A stretch of 64,000 bases of DNA. Origin: Hymenobacter gummosus (GTDB lineage Bacteria > Bacteroidota > Bacteroidia > Cytophagales > Hymenobacteraceae). A program made the position numbers and the translations under genes. The DNA lies in the NCBI RefSeq assembly GCF_003970915.1, contig NZ_RXOF01000001.1, forward strand, positions 496,001-560,000, written 5' to 3'. Below are positions 54,315 to 63,979 of this stretch, piece by piece. How positions within the stretch are numbered: the stretch's first letter is position 1; every line of letters begins with the position of its first letter. The notes under the pieces are model-generated. The model did no database searches, was not told the origin of the DNA, and was given only the letters and a program-made list of their open reading frames with translations.

Positions 54315-55400
54315 TTAGTGAGCGTGCACGTGGGCCGGCGCGTCGGCGTCGTCGCCGCCGATACCGTAGTCGTGGTCGTCGTGCTCTTCCACGGCCCCGC
54401 CGATGTACATGGCGGTGAGCAGGGTGAAGATGTAAGCCTGCAGGATGGCTACCAGCAGCTCCAAGCAGCTGATGAACAAGCCGAAGGCCAGCGACAGCGG
54501 CGACACGGCCACCGAGTTGAAGATGAAGATCAGCGAGATGAAGCTCAGTATGATGATGTGACCGGCCGTGATGTTGGCGAACAGTCGGACCATCAAGGAG
54601 AAGGGCTTGGTGAAGATGCCGATTACTTCCACCGGCAGCATGATGATGCGCAGGGGCAGCGGCACGCCGGGCGTCCAGAAGATGTGCTTCCAGTAGTGCT
54701 TATTGCCGCTGAAGGTGGTGATAAGCAGCGTGATAAACGCGAAGAGGAAGGTCACGGCAATGTTGCCGGTGAGGTTGGCGGCCCCCGGCAGCAAGCCCAG
54801 CAGGTTGTTGAACCAGATGAAGAAGAAGATGGTCAGCAGGTAAGGCAGGTACTTGTGGTACTTGGGCCCGATGGCCTTCTTGGCTACTTCGTCGCGCACA
54901 AACAGGATGATGGGCTCGAAGAAGGACTGCAGGCCCTTAGGAGCCTTGCCGTGGTTTTTCTTGTAACCGCTAGCAACCGAGGTAAATACCACCAGCAGCA
55001 GTACTACGCTGATGAGCAGCGAAGCTACGTTCTTGGTGATGCTGAAGTCGTACACGGTCGAGCCGTCTTCGGTCACGAGATGCTCGTGCTCCAGCTTCAG
55101 GCCGTCGTAGCTTTCTTTAAAGTCGTGACCGAAGCGGCTGGAGGAGAAAACCGACAGGCCTTTGCCGGGGCGGTAGGCAATGATGGGCAGCGGCAGGGTC
55201 CAGTGCGTCTCGCCCAGCGTAGCAAAGTGCCATTCGTGCGAGTCGCCGATGTGGTGCAGAATCATCTCACCGGCGTTGAACTTGCCCTCTTCGGTGGCTT
55301 CAACCTGCGTATCGGCGGTGGTGGATACCTCCGTGGGGTGCTCCTGCGCGAAAACGGGCAGGGTCAGAATCCAGAAGACAAGGGCGAGAAACCGCTTCAT
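54315..55400 (-). CDS. atpB: F0F1 ATP synthase subunit a
   Basis: This encodes 361 residues, about 90 more than E. coli AtpB. The extension is N-terminal: a signal-like segment (MKRFLALVFWILTLPVFAQ) and a polar domain (WHFATLGETHWTLPLPIIAYRPGKG), as commonly seen in Bacteroidota. The essential Arg is in SLMVRLFANITAGHI near residue 270. The last two helices end in YIFTLLTAMYIGGAVEEHDD, followed by a His/Asp-rich tail. It forms the proton channel. Confidence 0.96.
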   Translation of the reverse strand: MKRFLALVFWILTLPVFAQEHPTEVSTTADTQVEATEEGKFNAGEMILHHIGDSHEWHFATLGETHWTLPLPIIAYRPGKGLSVFSSSRFGHDFKESYDGLKLEHEHLVTEDGSTVYDFSITKNVASLLISVVLLLVVFTSVASGYKKNHGKAPKGLQSFFEPIILFVRDEVAKKAIGPKYHKYLPYLLTIFFFIWFNNLLGLLPGAANLTGNIAVTFLFAFITLLITTFSGNKHYWKHIFWTPGVPLPLRIIMLPVEVIGIFTKPFSLMVRLFANITAGHIIILSFISLIFIFNSVAVSPLSLAFGLFISCLELLVAILQAYIFTLLTAMYIGGAVEEHDDHDYGIGGDDADAPAHVHAH

Positions 55401-55432
55401 TCAGAATGATTTAGGGTCAGTCGAGTCCAAAA

Positions 55433-55840
55433 CTACGCCTCCTGGGAGGGCTGTTTTGAAAACGGGCGCAAGTTAGTCACGACGTTCCAGACTTCAAACC
55501 CGGTGTAGAGAAAATACAGGAGGAAGAACAGGCCCAAAAAAGTCCAAGTGCTGTGCCCAGCCTTGGCGCCACCCCGCACTAAATAGGTTACAACAACCAC
55601 TAAAGCCAGTACCAAGCGCAACGCGGTGGTGCTGAACCAGGCCGTCATCAACGATTCCGGGTCGCGCTGAAAGGCCCGCCAGGTCAGCCAGAAGGTGAGG
55701 GCGGTGAGCAGCACGAAGAACAGCAGCAGCCAATCCGCGGCCGGGTGCACTACCGCCGCGCCGTACTGCAGCCGCAGGGCGTAGATGCCGGCGCCGAGCA
55801 GAACGGAAAAGATGAGCAGGTTGCGGAGGAAGCGGGTCAT
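55433..55840 (-). CDS. small polytopic membrane protein in the ATP synthase cluster (AtpI-like position)
   Basis: This encodes 135 residues from ATG 55840 (MTRFLRNLLIFSVLLGAGIYAL), with four predicted helices and a basic end (RPFSKQPSQEA). It lies between atpZ and atpB, where Bacteroidota clusters carry an AtpI-like or unnamed membrane protein. AtpI helps assemble the c ring; the assignment here is by position and topology only. Confidence 0.7.
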   Translation of the reverse strand: MTRFLRNLLIFSVLLGAGIYALRLQYGAAVVHPAADWLLLFFVLLTALTFWLTWRAFQRDPESLMTAWFSTTALRLVLALVVVVTYLVRGGAKAGHSTWTFLGLFFLLYFLYTGFEVWNVVTNLRPFSKQPSQEA

Positions 55841-55912
55841 GAAGGCGGAACGCGGGTGGGCAGCGGGCGCGGAAGGCGGGGGGTTGGGCGGCAGTAAGAG
55901 CAACTGCCAGGT

Positions 55913-56134
55913 TTATTTGTCGCTGGAAACGGCGCGGATAATCTGGTACATGGCGCCGAACACTCCTAATAAGGACAGGACCACGGTGGCCCAGGGGCTC
56001 CAGCCGTACTTGCCGTCGAGCCAGGTGCCCAGCCAAGTGAACAGCCCGATGGTGACAATCATTTGCACGCCGATGCCCGAATAGCGGGCCAACTGGCTCT
56101 GGCGCTTGTCGGGGCGGGGCGTGGTTTCGGGCAT
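55913..56134 (-). CDS. atpZ: AtpZ/AtpI family F0F1-ATPase accessory subunit
   Basis: This encodes 73 residues from ATG 56134 (MPETTPRPDKRQSQLARYSG). The family pattern is visible: a basic N-terminus, YSGIGVQMIVTIGLFTWLGTWLDGKYG forming the first helix, then VVLSLLGVFGAMYQIIRAV forming the second. It is the first gene of the ATP synthase cluster. A TACCTTTG -7 box lies 19 bases upstream of the ATG. Confidence 0.85.
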   Translation of the reverse strand: MPETTPRPDKRQSQLARYSGIGVQMIVTIGLFTWLGTWLDGKYGWSPWATVVLSLLGVFGAMYQIIRAVSSDK

Positions 56135-56153
56135 GAATTTCAAATGAAGGCTG

Positions 56154-56161
56154 CAAAGGTA
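56154..56161 (-). promoter_or_regulatory. -7 promoter box of the ATP synthase cluster
   Basis: The minus strand reads TACCTTTG, 19 bases before the atpZ ATG. It is identical to the boxes at 3250 and 14537. The nearest TTTG upstream is only about 12 bases away, so the -33 element is uncertain. Confidence 0.5.
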
Positions 56162-56411
56162 CGCCAGGAAGTTCAAACCAGCAGCCAACCCGCACTAAAT
56201 GAGGCGGAATCGGTGAAGCTAACCGGCCAGCTGCTGAAATTCGCGTACTTTTAGCTGATTTGCGGCGTTGTAGGCCGTTGCGCCCCGACCCAACCCAGCG
56301 GCTGCACGAAGGCTCGGCCCCCGGGCCTGAACCTCGTGTCGGTCTGAACAAAAGGGCGGCCCCGCAACGTTTTCCCCGCAACTCCTCCGTTCATCCCCCG
56401 CCCTGCTGCCC

Positions 56412-59396
56412 GTGCTGAATCCCGCGCGCTTTGCTTTTACCTCCGCCTGTGGCCTGTTTGTAGCCGGCACGGCCCTGCTGCTGAGCGGCTGCTCGGCCGA
56501 GCGGCACAACGTGGTGGCCCGCACCTACCAGAACATTACGGCCCGCGACAATGGCTACTTCCTGGCCCGCGAGAAGATGCGCGCCGAGGAGGCCAAGCTC
56601 TACCAGGAGCGCCCCAACGACTACAACCGCGTGCTGCCGCTGTTTCCGGTGGTCGACTCCATCAAGGCTATTCAGCTGATACCGGCCATGGACGAGGTGA
56701 CCAAGAAAGCCTCGCTGCCCATTCAGCGCCGCGGCACCAGCGACTGGACCGACGACGCGTACATCCTCGTGGGCAAGGCCCGCTTCTATAAGCACGAGTA
56801 CGAAGACGCGGCCAAGACCTTTAAGTACGTCAACACCACTAGCAACGACGCCAACGCCCGGCACGAGGCGCTGATCTGGCTGATGCGTACCTACATGGCT
56901 ACCAAGCAGTGGGACAACGCCTCGGCCGTGTCGGACTTGCTGGACAAGGAAACGGGCAAGCCGGCCAACGCCCGGGAGCTGTTTCTGACCCGCGCCCAGT
57001 ACTACCTGCACGAGGGCAACGACCAGAAGGCCATCGAAAACCTGCAGAAGGCCCTGCCGCACATCCCGAAAAAGGATGAGCGCAGCCGTACCCGCTACAT
57101 CCTGGCCCAGCTGTACCAGAACAACGGCAAGGACAAGGAAGCCTACGCCGAGCTGAACAAGATTCTGAAGCGCAACCCGCCCTACGAGCTGGACTTTTTC
57201 TCCAAGCTCATGCTCGGGCAGGTATCGGACCTGAACCTGGCCGACCGGGCCCGCCTGGAAAAGTACTTCGCCAAGCTGCTGAAGGACCCCAAGAACAAGG
57301 AGTACCGCGACAAGATTTACTACGAAATGGCGCGGCTGGACTACCGCCAGCAGCGCTACGACCCGGCCCTGAAGCTGCTGAACCAGTCGCTGCGCGCCAA
57401 CACTACCAATAAGGCCCAGCGCGGTTACTCCTACCTGTTGAGCGGGCGCATCTACTACGAGAACCTGCAGAAGTACCGCCTCGCGGCGGCTTATTACGAC
57501 AGCACCACCAAGAGCCTGCCGCGCGAGACGCCGGAGTACGCCTCCATCAAGGAGCGCAGCGACATTCTGCAGGACTTCGCCAAGCAGATTACCATCATCG
57601 AAACGCAGGACAGCCTGCTGAACCTGGTGCGGCTGGACACGGCCGCATTGCGCACCAAGCTGCTGGCCTACGCCGACGCGGAAATGCTGCGGCGCAAACA
57701 GGAAGAAGAGCGGCAAGCTGCCCTGGCCGCCCGCGAAGCCAATCAAATGGCCCTGGGCATCGACCCGAAACGCACGGCCGAGGGCGACCCGCTGGCCTTT
57801 GGCACCGGCAGCACCGGGCAGGCTTGGTACTTCGATAATCCCACGGCGCTGAGCCGGGCCCGCGGCGACTTTGAGCGCCGCTGGGGCAGCCGCCCGCTGA
57901 CCGACAACTGGCGCCTGAGCAGCCTGGCCACCACCGGTGCCCCTACCCCGGGCGCCGGCGCCCCGGTGACGGTGAGGGGCAACGAAAACTCGGCCGTAAA
58001 CCCGGCCAGCCAGGCCTCGGCCAAGGTGGCGACGCCCGAAGACGAGCGGAAAGCCTTGGCAGCGCAATATCGGCAGGCCCTGCCCTTCTCGGCCGAAGCC
58101 CAGGCCCAGGCCGAGTCGCAGGTGCAGGAGGCCTTGTTTGCTCTTGGCGGCATTTACAACCAGCAGCTAAAGGAGCCGCCCCGCGCCATCGAGACGTACG
58201 AGCAGCTGCTGAAGCGCTTCCCGAAGGGCCCGCACACGGTGGAAACGTACTACACGCTCTACCTGCTGTACCGGGAGCAGAACGACCCGAAAGCAGAGCA
58301 GTACGCCCAGCGGCTGCGGACGGAGTTTCCGAACTCATCCTACGCCCGCCTGGTGGCCGACCCCGAATATCTGCGCCGCGCCTCGGTGGCCAATGAGGCC
58401 ATGTCAGTACGCCTGGACTCGGCGTTTGCCATGTACAAAAAGCAGGAGTTCCGCAAAGCCACGGCCGTCATGGCCCGGGCCCGGCGGCAGTACCCCGAAA
58501 CCGACCTGAACGACCGGGCCGAGTACCTGCAGGCCCTGCTGGTGCTGCGCACCCAGCCGCCCACCACGCACAAGGCCGTGCTGACAAGCTTCGTGCAGAA
58601 GTATCCGGAAAGCCCGCTCACGCCCCGGGTGCAGGAAATGCTGACGACCTACGGCAAGTACGAAGCGGGCAGCTTGGCCGGGGCCCTGGCCTCGACGGAG
58701 AAGCCGGTGGTGTCGTTCTTCCGCCCCGGCGAAGTCGATAACCGCATGCGCATCGACTACGAAAACGACGTGCCGCCCGCGCCCAAGCCGGTGACGCCCA
58801 CTCCCGCGCCGGCTACGCCGCAGCCCAAGAATGATAAAGCCACCCCGGCGGCCGGGCAGCCCACGGCCGTGAGTGCCGGTCCGCAGCCCGCCGGCAAGCC
58901 CGACAAGGCAGCCAAACCGACGGAACAGCCGGCTGCGGCCACTAGCCAGCCCACCGCTCCGACTACTGCCCCCACGCAGCCCGTTCCCGCCGCCCCGACT
59001 ACCCCGGCGCCGGAACCCTCGCCCTACATGGCCAACCTGGCGGCGGCGCACGCAGTAGCCATTGTGTACCCCAAGGATGCGGCGGCCTTCAACGACTTGC
59101 AGAACCAGCTGACGGCCTACAACAACCGTTACTTCAAGGCCAGCAACCTGCAAATTCAGGCTCAGCCGTTGGGCGCCACGCAGCAGGTACTCATCATTCA
59201 GCCCTGGCCCAACAGCAAGGTGGCCCAGAACTACGCCCTGAAGCTGCGCGGGCCGCAGGGGCCGCTGATGAAGCTGCGCAACGCGGGTTACCAATCCTTC
59301 CTGATTGGTATTGATAACCTCCCCGTATTCCTTTCGCGGGGCAACGTGGAGGAGTATCTACGCTTCGCCCAACCCGTTTACTCAATTAAAAATTGA
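56412..59396 (+). CDS. sprE: T9SS/gliding-motility lipoprotein SprE/PorW (TPR protein)
   Basis: This encodes 994 residues from a GTG start at 56412. The lipoprotein signal ends LLLSGCSAERH (Cys27). The family hallmark ARTYQNITARDNGYFLAREKM follows directly. TPR-type helical repeats cover about residues 110-420 and 580-760. A Pro/Ala/Thr-rich linker (about 790-880) precedes a C-terminal domain ending in NVEEYLRFAQPVYSIKN. SprE/PorW is a periplasmic component of the type IX secretion system, which would export both adhesins of this window. The final SIKN codons and the stop lie in an iterated AATTAAA repeat. Confidence 0.88.
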   Translation: MLNPARFAFTSACGLFVAGTALLLSGCSAERHNVVARTYQNITARDNGYFLAREKMRAEEAKLYQERPNDYNRVLPLFPVVDSIKAIQLIPAMDEVTKKASLPIQRRGTSDWTDDAYILVGKARFYKHEYEDAAKTFKYVNTTSNDANARHEALIWLMRTYMATKQWDNASAVSDLLDKETGKPANARELFLTRAQYYLHEGNDQKAIENLQKALPHIPKKDERSRTRYILAQLYQNNGKDKEAYAELNKILKRNPPYELDFFSKLMLGQVSDLNLADRARLEKYFAKLLKDPKNKEYRDKIYYEMARLDYRQQRYDPALKLLNQSLRANTTNKAQRGYSYLLSGRIYYENLQKYRLAAAYYDSTTKSLPRETPEYASIKERSDILQDFAKQITIIETQDSLLNLVRLDTAALRTKLLAYADAEMLRRKQEEERQAALAAREANQMALGIDPKRTAEGDPLAFGTGSTGQAWYFDNPTALSRARGDFERRWGSRPLTDNWRLSSLATTGAPTPGAGAPVTVRGNENSAVNPASQASAKVATPEDERKALAAQYRQALPFSAEAQAQAESQVQEALFALGGIYNQQLKEPPRAIETYEQLLKRFPKGPHTVETYYTLYLLYREQNDPKAEQYAQRLRTEFPNSSYARLVADPEYLRRASVANEAMSVRLDSAFAMYKKQEFRKATAVMARARRQYPETDLNDRAEYLQALLVLRTQPPTTHKAVLTSFVQKYPESPLTPRVQEMLTTYGKYEAGSLAGALASTEKPVVSFFRPGEVDNRMRIDYENDVPPAPKPVTPTPAPATPQPKNDKATPAAGQPTAVSAGPQPAGKPDKAAKPTEQPAAATSQPTAPTTAPTQPVPAAPTTPAPEPSPYMANLAAAHAVAIVYPKDAAAFNDLQNQLTAYNNRYFKASNLQIQAQPLGATQQVLIIQPWPNSKVAQNYALKLRGPQGPLMKLRNAGYQSFLIGIDNLPVFLSRGNVEEYLRFAQPVYSIKN

Positions 59397-59493
59397 GAAT
59401 TAAAAATTAAGAATTGATTGGCCGGAAGTCCGGATGACGTCCACAACCAGCTGACAATCAATTTTTAATTCTCAATTTTTAATTTTTAATTCT
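59383..59493. repeat. iterated-word inverted repeat (AATTAAA word)
   Basis: The left arm 59383-59420 reads as phased heptamers AATTAAA, AATTGAG, AATTAAA, AATTAAG, AATTGAT. The right arm 59455-59493 is their complement with the heptamers in shifted order. The sprE stop codon (59394-59396) lies inside the left arm. This AT-only word stands out strongly from the GC-rich surroundings. Confidence 0.85.
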
Positions 59494-59498
59494 CCTAA

Positions 59499-61847
59499 AT
59501 GCCTACCGTTTCGCGGTCCAAATCTGCTTTCCGGCCCAAGCCCAACCGTCCCGAGCGTTTCAGTGCCATCGTCCGCACCATGTGGATATTATTTGGCGCG
59601 GGCATTCTGGGCTCGGTGCTCTACATTCTGGCCGTCAGCGTCAACTTCCTGAACCTGTTCGGCCGCATGCCGAACTTCAAGACGCTGGAAAACCCCAAGA
59701 GTGAAATAGCCTCCGAGGTGTACTCCGCCGACGGGGTACTGATGGGCAAGTACTTCCGCGAAAACCGCACGCCCGTCGACTACGAAGACCTGCCGCAGAA
59801 CCTCATCGACGCGCTGGTCGCCACCGAGGACTCCCGCTTCGAGGAGCACTCCGGCATCGATGCCCGGGCTACGGCGCGCGTGGTGGCCGGCGTGGCTTCG
59901 GGCGGTATGCTGGGCAAGAGCGGCGGCGGCTCTACCCTCACGCAGCAGCTGGCCAAGCTGCTGTTCCGCACCCGCGAAGACCTGAACGACGGGGCGCTGA
60001 ACGACGTGAAGGGCCTGGGCATGCTCATCACCAAGACCAAGGAGTGGATTCTGTCGGTGCGGCTGGAGCGCAACTACACCAAGCGCGAAATCCTGCGCAT
60101 GTACCTCAACCAGGCCGAGTACGGCTCCAACGCCTACGGCATCTTCACGGCGGCCAAGACCTTCTTCAACAAGAAGCCGCGGAACCTGAACCTGGAGGAA
60201 TCGGCCCTGCTGGTGGGGCTGGTGAACGGCCCGTCGGTGTTCAACCCGGTGCGCCACCCCGAGCGGGCCAAGCGCCGCCGCGACTGGGTGCTGAGCCAGA
60301 TGCGCAAGTACCAGTACCTCGACGACGCGGCCTACAGCGCCGCCTTGGCCAAGCCCATCAAGCTCGACTACAAGGTGGAAAACCAGAACGAGGGCATTGC
60401 GCCTTATTTCCGCGTGGAGGTCAGTAAGATGCTGCGGCAGTGGGCCAAGGAAACCGAGCACGACCTGTACGCCGACGGGCTGAAAATCTACACCACCATC
60501 GACTCGCGCATGCAGAAGTACGCCGAGACGGCCGTGGCCGACCACATGAAGCTGCAGCAGAAGTGGTTTGATGCCCACTGGAAAGGGCAGCAGCCCTGGC
60601 GCGACGAAAACGGCCGCCTCATCCCGAACTTCCTGAGCACCTCCATCAAGCGCACGGAGCGGTACCGTGCCCTGCAGCTCCGCTTCCCCGACCACCCCGA
60701 CTCGGTGAAGTACTACCTGAACAAGAAGTACCGCATGAAGGTGTTTACCTGGAACGGGGGCGAGAAAGAGGTGCTGATGTCGCCGATGGACTCCCTGGCC
60801 TACTACAAGCGCCTGCTGCACGCTGGCTTTATGGCCATGAACCCGCTCAACGGGCAGGTGAAGGCCTGGGTGGGGGGTATCAACTTTAAGTACATCAAAT
60901 ACGACCACGTGAAGCAGGGCAAACGCCAGCCCGGCTCCACGTTCAAGCCCTTCGTGTACGTAGCTGCCATCGACCAGGAATACTCGCCCTGCTTCCAGCG
61001 CCCCGACGTGGCTACCACCTTCCCGGCCGTAGCGGGCCGCCCGGCTTACACGCCCAAGAACTTCGAGGGCAGCTTCTCGGGCCGCACCTTCACCCTGCGA
61101 CAGGCCCTGGCCCGCTCCATGAACTCTATCACGGCTTGGCTGGTGCAGAAGCTGGGCCCGCAGATGGTAGTTGATTACGCCCACCGTCTTGGCATCAGCT
61201 CCCCCATCGAAGCCGTGCCCGCCGTGGGCTTTGGCTCCTCCGACGTGAGCATCTACGAGCTGGCCGGCGCCTACAGCACTTTCGTGAACAAGGGCGTGTG
61301 GACGGCCCCCATGATGGTCACGCGCATCGACGACAAGAACGGCAACGTGCTGCGCGAGTTCGTGCCCCAGACCAAGGAGGCCCTGCGCGAGGAAACGGCC
61401 TACCTGATGACCTACATGATGCGCGGCGCCGTGGAGGAAAAGGGCGGCACCTCCATCATCCTGCGCACGGGCTTCAAATTCCCCTACCAGATTGCGGCCA
61501 AAACCGGTACTACCTCCAACTACTCCGATGCCTGGTTCATGGGCATGACGCCCGACCTGGTGTGCGGCATGTGGGTGGGCGGCGAAGACCGTAGCATCCA
61601 CTTCCGCACCGGCGCCTACGGCCAGGGCTCCAAGCTGGCCCTGCCCATCTACGGCATCTTCATGAAGCAGGTGTACAAGAACAACAAGGATATCGGCATC
61701 AGCACCGGCGAGTTTCCCAAGCCCGCCGAGCCGCTCAGTATCGAAATCGACTGCTCGAAGTACTACGGCGGTCTGCGCGACACGATTCCCTACGAGCAGA
61801 AGCAGAATCCCGTCGACCTGAAGGACATCGATCAGGAAGACATTTAG
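59499..61847 (+). CDS. class A penicillin-binding protein (PBP1A-like)
   Basis: This encodes 782 residues with one N-terminal membrane helix (about 28-50, MWILFGAGILGSVLYILAV). The glycosyltransferase domain has VATEDSRFEEHSGID (catalytic Glu near 110), GGGSTLTQQLAKLLF and KREILRMYLNQAEYGSNAYG. The transpeptidase has the SxxK motif in QPGSTFKPFVY (Ser near 478), SMN in ARSMNSITAW and KTGTTSNYSD near 667. It polymerises and cross-links peptidoglycan in the periplasm. A strong terminator follows. Confidence 0.95.
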   Translation: MPTVSRSKSAFRPKPNRPERFSAIVRTMWILFGAGILGSVLYILAVSVNFLNLFGRMPNFKTLENPKSEIASEVYSADGVLMGKYFRENRTPVDYEDLPQNLIDALVATEDSRFEEHSGIDARATARVVAGVASGGMLGKSGGGSTLTQQLAKLLFRTREDLNDGALNDVKGLGMLITKTKEWILSVRLERNYTKREILRMYLNQAEYGSNAYGIFTAAKTFFNKKPRNLNLEESALLVGLVNGPSVFNPVRHPERAKRRRDWVLSQMRKYQYLDDAAYSAALAKPIKLDYKVENQNEGIAPYFRVEVSKMLRQWAKETEHDLYADGLKIYTTIDSRMQKYAETAVADHMKLQQKWFDAHWKGQQPWRDENGRLIPNFLSTSIKRTERYRALQLRFPDHPDSVKYYLNKKYRMKVFTWNGGEKEVLMSPMDSLAYYKRLLHAGFMAMNPLNGQVKAWVGGINFKYIKYDHVKQGKRQPGSTFKPFVYVAAIDQEYSPCFQRPDVATTFPAVAGRPAYTPKNFEGSFSGRTFTLRQALARSMNSITAWLVQKLGPQMVVDYAHRLGISSPIEAVPAVGFGSSDVSIYELAGAYSTFVNKGVWTAPMMVTRIDDKNGNVLREFVPQTKEALREETAYLMTYMMRGAVEEKGGTSIILRTGFKFPYQIAAKTGTTSNYSDAWFMGMTPDLVCGMWVGGEDRSIHFRTGAYGQGSKLALPIYGIFMKQVYKNNKDIGISTGEFPKPAEPLSIEIDCSKYYGGLRDTIPYEQKQNPVDLKDIDQEDI

Positions 61848-61865
61848 CCCGCTCCGTCATCAGCC

Positions 61866-61902
61866 AAGCCCGGTTCCGGCCTCGTCGGAACCGGGCTTTT
61901 TC
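61866..61902 (+). terminator. terminator after the PBP gene
   Basis: AAGCCCGGTTCC pairs perfectly with GGAACCGGGCTT and is followed by a T-run. Confidence 0.9.
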
Positions 61903-62041
61903 GTGCCCGTGGCGCCACGCGGCGCTCCGGATGCTATTCCCGGGTAAGCGGGCCGACATTACTGCGCTGAGCGTGAATTCTGCCAACCCTGCCGTTGTTT
62001 TGGTAGTTTAATCCCAGGCCGATTTCCCTTACCCTTTCCGT

Positions 62042-63862
62042 ATGGCTGCCCAAGCCCACCTGCAAGACCAGATTCGTCAGCTGCCGCACCGTCCTGGCAT
62101 CTACAAGTATTTCGACGTGGAGGACCGGATTATCTACGTGGGCAAGGCTGTGGACATCCGCAAGCGCGTCAGCAGCTACTTCACCAAGCAGGACCACAAT
62201 AAGAAGACCCAGCAGCTGGTCAAGAACATCCACCGCATCGAATTCACCATTGTGGATTCGGAGTCGGATGCCTTTCTGCTCGAAAACAACCTCATCAAGC
62301 AGCACCAGCCCAAATACAACATCCTGCTCAAGGACGGCAAGACCTACCCGTACATCTGCGTGACCAACGAGCGGTTTCCGCGGGTGCTGCCTACGCGCAA
62401 CAAAATCAACGACGGCTCCCGCTACTATGGCCCCTATGCCACTGGCACGGGCCTGAACGTGATTCTGGAGCTAATCCGGGCGCTGTATCCGCTCCGCACC
62501 TGTACGTACAACCTGAGCCCGGAAAACGTGGCTGCTGGCAAATACAAGGTTTGCCTGGAGTATCACCTCGGCAACTGCAAGGGCCCTTGCCAGGATTTGA
62601 TTGACGAGGAAAGCTACAACTACCACATCCAGCAAATCCGCAACATCCTCTCCGGTAACCTGAGCGTGGCCAAGGCCTACTTCAAGGACCGCATGATGCA
62701 GGCCGCCGGTGAACAGCAGTACGAGCTGGCCCACCAGTTCAAGGTCAAGCTTGACAAGCTCGACGACTTCCAGGCCAAAAGCACCATCGTCAACGCCTCG
62801 TTGTCGAACATCGACGTGTTCAGCATTGCCTCCAACGAGAAGTCAGCCTTCATCAACTACCTCAAGGTGATGAACGGCTCCATCATCCAGACGCAGTCCC
62901 TGGAAGTGCAGAAGAAGCTCGACGAAACCGACGCGGAAATTCTGGCGCCGATGGTGATGCAGCTGCGGCAGGAGTTTGAGAGCGAGTCCAAGGAAATCCT
63001 GGTCAACGTGGAGTTGCCCGCTTTGCCCCTGCCGGGCGTGAAAGTGGCCGTACCCGAAATCGGGGACAAACGCAAGCTGCTCAACCTCTCCATCAAGAAC
63101 GTCCTCTACCTGCGCAAGGAAAAGGAAGCCATGAACGAGAAGGGCAAGGAAGTAAACGAAGTACGCATCCTCGAAACGGCCAAGAAGGACTTGCACCTCA
63201 AGGAGCTGCCGCGCCACATCGAGTGCTTCGACAATTCCAACTTCCAGGGCGACAACCCCGTGGCCGCTATGGTGTGCTTCCGCAATGCCAAGCCCAGCAA
63301 GAAGGACTACCGCCACTTCCACATCAAAACCGTCGTCGGCCCCAACGACTTCGACTCCATGTACGAAATCGTCACGCGCCGCTACCGCCGCCTGCTCGAC
63401 GAAGGCGCCAGCCTGCCCCAGCTCATTATTGTCGACGGCGGCAAAGGACAGTTAGGCATGGGCGTCAAGGCGCTGAAAGACCTCGGCCTCTGGGGGCAGA
63501 TTCCTATCATCGGCATTGCCAAGCGCCTGGAGGAAATCTACGTACCCAACGACCCACTCCCCCTCTACATCGACAAGAAGAGCGAGACGCTGCGCCTCAT
63601 CCAGCGCATGCGCGACGAAGCCCACCGCTTCGGCATCACCTTCCACCGCTCCCGCCGCGACGCCGCCACCCTCAAGACCGAGCTGACCGACGTGAAAGGC
63701 CTCGGTCCCGTCACCGCCGATAAGCTGCTCAATAAGTTTAAGTCGGTGAAGAAGATCAAGGAGTTGAGCGAATCGGAGTTGGTAGCCGAAATCGGCAAAG
63801 CTAAAACCAAAGTCCTGCTCGACTATTTCGCCAGTCAGGAATCATCTGCCGAAGCCAGCTAG
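62042..63862 (+). CDS. uvrC: excinuclease ABC subunit C
   Basis: This encodes 606 residues, the standard UvrC length. The N-terminal GIY-YIG nuclease is seen in HRPGIYKYFDVEDRIIYVGKA. The UVR motif is in EQQYELAHQFKVKLDKLDDFQ. The RNase H-like nuclease (about 370-540) has IECFDNSNFQGDNPVAAMV and LIIVDGGKGQLGMG. Tandem HhH motifs end the protein (LTDVKGLGPVTADKLLNKF). It makes both incisions in nucleotide excision repair with UvrAB. Confidence 0.97.
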   Translation: MAAQAHLQDQIRQLPHRPGIYKYFDVEDRIIYVGKAVDIRKRVSSYFTKQDHNKKTQQLVKNIHRIEFTIVDSESDAFLLENNLIKQHQPKYNILLKDGKTYPYICVTNERFPRVLPTRNKINDGSRYYGPYATGTGLNVILELIRALYPLRTCTYNLSPENVAAGKYKVCLEYHLGNCKGPCQDLIDEESYNYHIQQIRNILSGNLSVAKAYFKDRMMQAAGEQQYELAHQFKVKLDKLDDFQAKSTIVNASLSNIDVFSIASNEKSAFINYLKVMNGSIIQTQSLEVQKKLDETDAEILAPMVMQLRQEFESESKEILVNVELPALPLPGVKVAVPEIGDKRKLLNLSIKNVLYLRKEKEAMNEKGKEVNEVRILETAKKDLHLKELPRHIECFDNSNFQGDNPVAAMVCFRNAKPSKKDYRHFHIKTVVGPNDFDSMYEIVTRRYRRLLDEGASLPQLIIVDGGKGQLGMGVKALKDLGLWGQIPIIGIAKRLEEIYVPNDPLPLYIDKKSETLRLIQRMRDEAHRFGITFHRSRRDAATLKTELTDVKGLGPVTADKLLNKFKSVKKIKELSESELVAEIGKAKTKVLLDYFASQESSAEAS

Positions 63863-63880
63863 CATCTGGCCGACCTTACA

Positions 63881-63920
63881 AAGCAAAAGCCCCCGCCAAT
63901 CTTGGCGGGGGCTTTTGCTT
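63881..63920. terminator. terminator after uvrC
   Basis: A perfect 19-bp stem with a two-base loop has the core GCCCCCGCC/GGCGGGGGC and is flanked by A- and T-rich ends. It may act in both directions. Confidence 0.92.
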
Positions 63921-63936
63921 GCTAGATCAATCGTTC

Positions 63937-63979
63937 ACGAAATCCGTGAAATCCGACCAATCCGTCTAAATCCGTGATT
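63937..63979. repeat. AAATCCGT word cluster
   Basis: The words GAAATCCGT, GAAATCCGA, CAATCCGTC and AAATCCGTG recur at 9-10 base spacing. They match the cluster upstream of nnr at 39274-39331, including the shared end AATCCGTGATT. Confidence 0.7.

Noticed and set aside
59589-61601. 670-codon minus-strand frame opposite the penicillin-binding protein
   Set aside because: The opposite strand carries all class A PBP motifs. The antisense translation is His/Val/Gly-rich and without motifs. Similar antisense frames over M28, RND and SprE genes were rejected for the same reason.
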